In this document: in pieces, positions 6,492 to 9,823 of the stretch
How the letters are laid out: every line of letters starts with the position of its first letter
Position numbering within the stretch: the first letter of the stretch is position 1
Assembly: GCA_964513285.1 (NCBI GenBank)
Contig: CAZEML010000169.1
Span: forward strand, 1 to 9,823
Origin: UBA11606 sp964513285
Lineage (GTDB): Bacteria > Actinomycetota > Acidimicrobiia > Acidimicrobiales > Aldehydirespiratoraceae
Reading direction: 5' to 3'
DNA: 9,823 nt
Position numbers and translations under genes: made by a program
Notes under the pieces: generated by a model
Told to the model about the DNA's origin: nothing
Seen by the model: only the letters and a program-made list of their open reading frames with translations
The model's database searches: none

Positions 6492-7576
6492 GCTACCAAG
6501 ACGTCGACTTCGGGATGCATCGCGTCGACCCGTTGCGAATGATCCGGTTCGGACTCGCGAACGATGCCTTCCTGACTGAGGCGGGTGCGGCTTTCACCGA
6601 TCGGTTCCTGCAACGGCTGATCGACGGCGCGGCCGCGGTCGAGGCTGCGTTCGAGGCCGACCCGACCCTCGCGAACGAACGGATCGATGCCCCGATCTTC
6701 GTCATCGGCCCACCGCGGACGGGCACGACCGCGCTCCACCGACTCCTCGCCGCTCATCCCCACCATCGGGTCCCGCAGGGCTGGGAGTTCCTGTATCCGA
6801 CGAGCGCCGACGAACCGGCCGTGATCGAGGCGGCGGCCGCCGAGCTGGGGTGGCCGCAAGCGCAGCAGGCGGAGATCCGCGCCATCCACACCTACGACGC
6901 CCGCATGCCCAAGGAGTGTCTGTCGGCGATGTCGTTCGCGTTCCGGTCCGAGGAGTTCATCAGCCGCTACCGCCTGCCCGCCTACACCAACTACCTCACG
7001 GCCTGCGACATGCAGCCGGCCTACGACGTGCACCGACGGGTGTTGCAGCTCCTGCAACGGCGCGTGCCGACCCGGCGGTGGGTGCTGAAGTCACCGGTCC
7101 ATCTGCAGTCGATCCCCGAACTGGTCGCCACCTACCCCGACGCCAGCTTCGCGGTGACCCACCGAGATCCGGCTCGAGTCCTCGGCTCGGTCAGCTCGCT
7201 GGTCGTCGCGCTCCGACGAGCCTTCTCGGACTCGGTCGACCCGGTCGAGATCGGTCACTACCACCTCGAGCTCTACGCCCGGTCACTCGACGCGCTCGTC
7301 GACCATGTCGAGGGCGTGCTCCCCGCGGAACGCACCGTGCACGTGCGTCACCTCGACCTCGTACGCGACCCGGTCGGCACCGTGTCGACCGTGTACGACC
7401 GCCTCGGGATCGACGTCACCGACGACATCACCGATCGCGCCCGAGACGCGGCGGCTGCCGAACGCGAGGACGGGGTCGGTGCGCACCGCTATGAGTTGGC
7501 CGACTACGGCCTCGACGCGGACGAGATCGCCGAGCGCTTCGCTCGCTACGCCGACCGCTTTCTGGGCGAGGGGTAG
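6488..7576 (+). CDS. Sulfotransferase family protein
   Basis: The 362-aa protein has the PAPS-dependent sulfotransferase (Sulfotransfer_3-like) arrangement. The 5'-phosphosulfate-binding loop is IGPPRTGTTALHRLL (73-87), and the 3'-phosphate-binding region is THRDPARVLGSVSSL (about 224-238). Further family stretches are RWVLKSPVHL and YELADYGLDADEIAERF near the C-terminus. It should transfer sulfonate from PAPS to a hydroxyl or amine; the acceptor is unknown, and some bacterial family members are only predicted sulfotransferases. The ATG at 6488 lies in an ATGA overlap with the DUF1214 stop. The TAG stop (7574-7576) also forms the first three bases of a possible -10 box for the next gene. Predicted cytoplasmic: no signal peptide is seen. 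Confidence 0.9.
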   Translation: MSYQDVDFGMHRVDPLRMIRFGLANDAFLTEAGAAFTDRFLQRLIDGAAAVEAAFEADPTLANERIDAPIFVIGPPRTGTTALHRLLAAHPHHRVPQGWEFLYPTSADEPAVIEAAAAELGWPQAQQAEIRAIHTYDARMPKECLSAMSFAFRSEEFISRYRLPAYTNYLTACDMQPAYDVHRRVLQLLQRRVPTRRWVLKSPVHLQSIPELVATYPDASFAVTHRDPARVLGSVSSLVVALRRAFSDSVDPVEIGHYHLELYARSLDALVDHVEGVLPAERTVHVRHLDLVRDPVGTVSTVYDRLGIDVTDDITDRARDAAAAEREDGVGAHRYELADYGLDADEIAERFARYADRFLGEG

Positions 7577-7579
7577 GGT
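7574..7579 (+). promoter_or_regulatory. Possible -10 box (TAGGGT) overlapping the sulfotransferase stop codon
   Basis: TAGGGT starts with the TAG stop of the sulfotransferase gene. It is followed by 7 nt, then GTG (7587) and ATG (7590). The spacing matches the other leaderless-type starts in the window, so the SDR pair could have its own promoter in addition to readthrough. The motif is short and may be chance. Confidence 0.3.
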
Positions 7580-7589
7580 CGCCGCCGTG

Positions 7590-8330
7590 ATGCAGCGACT
7601 GACCGATCGGGTGATCGTCGTGACCGGGGCGGGCGCCGGCATCGGCCGCGCCTGCGTCGACCGCTTCGTCGCCGAAGGCGCGCTGGTCGTGGCCGCCGAC
7701 CGAGATGCCGAGGCGCTCGCGACCTTCGAGCACGATCGGGTCGCACCGAGCGTGCTCGACGTGACCGAGCCCGCTGCGGCGGCGACCCTCATCGAGGCGG
7801 CGCTCGACCGGTTCGGCCGCCTGGACGTCATGTTCGCCAACGCCGGCGGTGCCTTCCCGACGCCGTTCGAGTCCTCCGACGACGGGTACTATCGCCAGAC
7901 GCTCGCCCTCAACCTCGACGCCCCGTGGCACGCCGCCCAAGCCGCGATCCCGGTGTTCCTGGAGCAGGGCGGCGGCGTCTTCCTCGCGACCTCCTCGGGC
8001 GCGGGCATCAACGCGGTGCGGGGGCTCACGGCGTATGGCGCGGCGAAGGCCGGCGTCCAGTCGCTCGTGAAGACCCTCACCCTCGAGTACGGGACCCGAG
8101 GCATCCGGGCCAACGCGATCGCACCAGGGCCGATCGAGTCTCCGGGGATCCTCGCCTGGTTGGCGACCCGGCCCGGTGGCGTCGGCGAGCACGTCAAGGA
8201 CCATCCGATGCAACGGATGGGCAAACCCGAAGAGATCGCCGCCGCGGCGGCGTTCCTCGCCTCCGACGACGCCTCCTACGTCAACGGGGTCACGATCCCG
8301 GTCGACGGCGGCAAGCAGGCCACGCTGTGA
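7590..8330 (+). CDS. Short-chain dehydrogenase/reductase, canonical active site
   Basis: This 246-aa classical SDR contains TGAGAGIG (12-19), Asp37 after beta-strand 2 (favouring NAD(H)), FANAGG (82-87), and the complete tetrad Asn108, Ser136, Tyr149, Lys153 (YGAAK). It ends in a normal IPVDGG segment. It should oxidise or reduce a hydroxyl/ketone; for a beta-oxidation cluster, a 3-hydroxyacyl or ring alcohol dehydrogenase is plausible but unproven. The ATG at 7590 is the likeliest start; the adjacent in-frame GTG at 7587 would add one residue and fits a leaderless start 7 nt after TAGGGT. The gene lies 13 bp after the sulfotransferase stop and shares a GTGA overlap with the second SDR at 8327. 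Confidence 0.92.
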   Translation: MQRLTDRVIVVTGAGAGIGRACVDRFVAEGALVVAADRDAEALATFEHDRVAPSVLDVTEPAAAATLIEAALDRFGRLDVMFANAGGAFPTPFESSDDGYYRQTLALNLDAPWHAAQAAIPVFLEQGGGVFLATSSGAGINAVRGLTAYGAAKAGVQSLVKTLTLEYGTRGIRANAIAPGPIESPGILAWLATRPGGVGEHVKDHPMQRMGKPEEIAAAAAFLASDDASYVNGVTIPVDGGKQATL

Positions 8331-9094
8331 ACCGGGAACTCGGTCGGACGGTGATCATCACCGGTGGTTCGCGCGGGATCGGGCTCGGCATCGCCCGTCA
8401 CCTCGGTGCCAACGGGACACGGGTGGTCATCACCGGCCGGAAGCAAGAACGTCTCGACGCGGCATCGGCGGAGCTCACCGAGCTGGGCGTCGAGCATCTC
8501 GCCATCGCGGCCGACGTCGCCGACCGCGACGCCAACCAGCGGGTGGTCGACGCCACCCTCGAGTGGTTCGGTCGCCTGGACGGCGTCGTGGCCAACGCCC
8601 AGAGCTTCCGCCCCGTCCGCCAACTGGCGAGCATCACCGAAGACGACATGGATCTCCTCTTCGACACCGGCCCGAAGGGCACGTTGTGGTTGATGCAGGC
8701 CGCGCTCCCCCAGTTCATCAAGCAGGGCCGGGGGCGGATCGTGACGATGGCGACGGGGATGGGCATCACCGGCGCCCCCGGGTACGGCCCCTACGCCGCC
8801 AGCAACGAGGCGATCCGGTCGCTCACCCGGACCGCCGCTCGCGAGTGGGGTGGCTACGGCATCACCGTCAACTGTGTGTTACCGGCGTCGGTCGCCCACC
8901 GTGCGCCCGCCGAAGGCTCCGATCCCGACCGCGAGGCCGCGTTCGCCGCCCTGTACGACGACCACGCGCTGCGCCGCGACGGTGACGCCGAACACGACAT
9001 CGCGCCGGTCGTCGCCTTCTTGCTGAGCGACGCGAGCCAGTACGTCACCGGCCAGACGATCGGCGCCGACGGCGGCGGTGTCCTGCGGGCGTGA
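8327..9094 (+). CDS. SDR-family protein lacking the catalytic lysine
   Basis: The 255-aa protein keeps the SDR cofactor loop TGGSRGIG (12-19), Arg38 (suggesting NADP(H)), ANAQSF (89-94) and the C-terminal TGQTIGADGG. The active site is altered. Where YxxxK is expected, YAASN gives Tyr156 and Asn160 (AAC instead of AAG or AAA). The Ser position is Thr143, and the usual Asn is Gly115 in DTGPKGT. NAQS and the Gly are, as I recall, normal for one SDR subfamily that otherwise keeps Lys, so the lysine loss is the real oddity. It may be a weakened enzyme, an NADP(H)-binding partner of the preceding SDR, or have another mechanism. The start is GTG at 8327, overlapping the previous stop by 4 nt. A rare TTA codon occurs at 8879-8881. 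Confidence 0.88.
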   Translation: MNRELGRTVIITGGSRGIGLGIARHLGANGTRVVITGRKQERLDAASAELTELGVEHLAIAADVADRDANQRVVDATLEWFGRLDGVVANAQSFRPVRQLASITEDDMDLLFDTGPKGTLWLMQAALPQFIKQGRGRIVTMATGMGITGAPGYGPYAASNEAIRSLTRTAAREWGGYGITVNCVLPASVAHRAPAEGSDPDREAAFAALYDDHALRRDGDAEHDIAPVVAFLLSDASQYVTGQTIGADGGGVLRA

Positions 9095-9120
9095 CCCGGT
9101 CCTGACACCGGCGCTCGGAT

Positions 9121-9150
9121 CTGACGCGGCGTCAGGTCAGGCCCTAGCCT
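9121..9150 (+). promoter_or_regulatory. Promoter with palindromic operator candidate before the amidohydrolase gene
   Basis: CTGACGC (9121-9127), one G, and GCGTCAG (9129-9135) form a perfect 15-bp palindrome. Its left half supplies a TTGACA-like -35 (CTGACG), followed by an 18-bp spacer and TAGCCT (9145-9150), which sits 7 nt before the ATG at 9158. Further TGAC/GTCA half-sites lie at 9101-9106 (CCTGAC) and 9136-9141 (GTCAGG). A dimeric repressor bound here would cover the -35. The regulator is unknown; TetR or GntR families are candidates by inference. Confidence 0.5.
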
Positions 9151-9157
9151 CTGGGCC

Positions 9158-9772
9158 ATGACCGATCGCTACACGCTCGTCTCGGCCGACTGCCACGCCG
9201 GTGCCGACCTGCACACCTACCGCGACTATCTCGAGTCGTCGTACCACGCCGACTTCGACGCCTGGGCCGAGGACTTCGACAACCCGTGGGAAGACCTCAC
9301 CGACGAGACCAAGATCCGCAACTGGGACAACGACGTCCGCCAGCGCCAGCTCGAGGCCGATGGCCAGGCGGCCGAGATCGTGTTCCCCAACACCATTCCG
9401 CCGTTCTTCCCGTCGGGTGCGCTCGTCGCCAGCCCGCCCAAGACCGCCGACGAGCTCGACCAGCGATGGGCCGGGCTCCAGGCCCACAACCGCTGGCTCG
9501 TCGAGTGGTGCCAGGACTACCCCGGCCGCCGGGCCGGCCTCGCCCAGATCTTCCCGAACGACGTCGAAGCGTCGGTTCGCGAAGTGCATTGGGCGGCCGA
9601 GCACGGGCTCAAGGGCATCCTCTTCCCGGCGGTGCCGCCGGACGCCGACGTCCCGAAGCTCTGGACCGACGTCTATGACCCGATCTACCGGGCGTGCGAG
9701 GAGACCGGGCTGTCGGTCAACCAGCACGGCGGCGGCGCCCAGTGCGCGGTCACGTGTTGTTGGACTCCCTGA
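9158..9772 (+). CDS. Amidohydrolase family 2 (ACMSD-like), interrupted 3' end
   Basis: The reading frame gives 204 aa. The first ~193 residues follow metal-dependent amidohydrolase-2 proteins: SADCHAG (9-15, DxH metal motif), LEADGQAAEIVFPNTIPPFF, AHNRWLVEWC, PGRRAGLAQI, LKGILFPAVPPD, and VNQHGGG (187-193). Family members are usually about 350-400 aa and continue with a second metal site and catalytic Asp. Here homology stops after HGGG at about 9736-9739, and the frame ends at TGA 9770-9772 after a short unrelated tail. As written, the protein lacks half its barrel and should be inactive. It is either truly truncated by inserted DNA or an assembly junction artefact. The start follows a TAGCCT box by 7 nt with no Shine-Dalgarno sequence. 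The substrate is unknown; hydrolytic or decarboxylating ring cleavage is a family possibility. Confidence 0.82.
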   Translation: MTDRYTLVSADCHAGADLHTYRDYLESSYHADFDAWAEDFDNPWEDLTDETKIRNWDNDVRQRQLEADGQAAEIVFPNTIPPFFPSGALVASPPKTADELDQRWAGLQAHNRWLVEWCQDYPGRRAGLAQIFPNDVEASVREVHWAAEHGLKGILFPAVPPDADVPKLWTDVYDPIYRACEETGLSVNQHGGGAQCAVTCCWTP

Positions 9773-9823
9773 TGCAACGCGACGATCTCAGAACTCACCC
9801 GCTGCTCGCTGGTCTGTTCAAGT
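9740..9823. other. Terminal segment of different composition after the amidohydrolase break
   Basis: Counting bases, 9741-9823 is about 58% GC against about 71% in the preceding 80 bp. No frame continues the amidohydrolase family sequence. Two frames stay open to the edge. One is on the plus strand from GTG 9742 (VRGHVLLDSLMQRDDLRTHP and on). The other is on the minus strand, entering from the right edge (SEQRVSSEIVALHQGVQQHV). I recognise neither. It may be the end of an inserted element or a chimeric contig end. Confidence 0.5.

Noticed and set aside
8879..8881. TTA leucine codon in the second SDR as a bldA-like control point
   Set aside because: A single TTA codon away from the gene start, with no evidence that the host uses bldA-type regulation.
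9096..9111. CCGGT-CCTGAC-ACCGG hairpin after the second SDR as a terminator
   Set aside because: Only a 5-bp stem and no T-tract; too weak to call.

Overview
The window is GC-rich (roughly 70% by eye) and densely packed, with long ORFs, GTG starts and 4-nt stop/start overlaps. Most transcription units lack a Shine-Dalgarno sequence and instead have a TANNNT box 7-8 nt before the start codon, as expected for leaderless mRNAs. Together with an AldO-type alditol oxidase, a TylF-type methyltransferase and several acyl-CoA enzymes, this suggests a high-GC actinobacterium, possibly of the Acidimicrobiia type. The taxonomic placement is inference. Both window ends cut genes.

Layout. (1) 1-457, minus strand: the N-terminal 152 residues of an acyl-CoA dehydrogenase. 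(2) 494-1710, plus strand: a TylF/MycF-like O-methyltransferase, divergent from the dehydrogenase across 36 bp, then a small winged-helix-like protein of unknown function. The 3' end of the latter lies in a 93-bp inverted-repeat element with 22-nt perfect arms and a 49-nt loop. (3) 1773-3750: a crotonase and, 4 bp later, a covalent-flavin alditol oxidase homologue. (4) 3788-9094: a tight operon of a crotonase/enoyl-CoA isomerase-like protein, a 2,4-dienoyl-CoA reductase (DECR), a DUF1214 protein, a sulfotransferase, a canonical SDR and a second SDR that lacks the catalytic lysine. Four of its five junctions are ATGA/GTGA overlaps. (5) 9158 to the end: an amidohydrolase-2 family gene behind a promoter with a perfect 15-bp palindrome. 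Its homology stops abruptly near 9738, followed by about 85 bp of different composition.

How it may work together. An enoyl-CoA isomerase and a DECR are the auxiliary enzymes that feed unsaturated acyl-CoAs into beta-oxidation. Here they are translationally coupled, with crotonase and acyl-CoA dehydrogenase genes nearby. The same mRNA probably also encodes a DUF1214 protein, a PAPS-dependent sulfotransferase and two SDRs. The cluster therefore looks like a catabolic or modification pathway for an unsaturated, hydroxylated lipid-like or terpenoid/steroid-like compound. The substrate cannot be read from the sequence. No tRNA, rRNA, CRISPR array or recognisable transposase is present.
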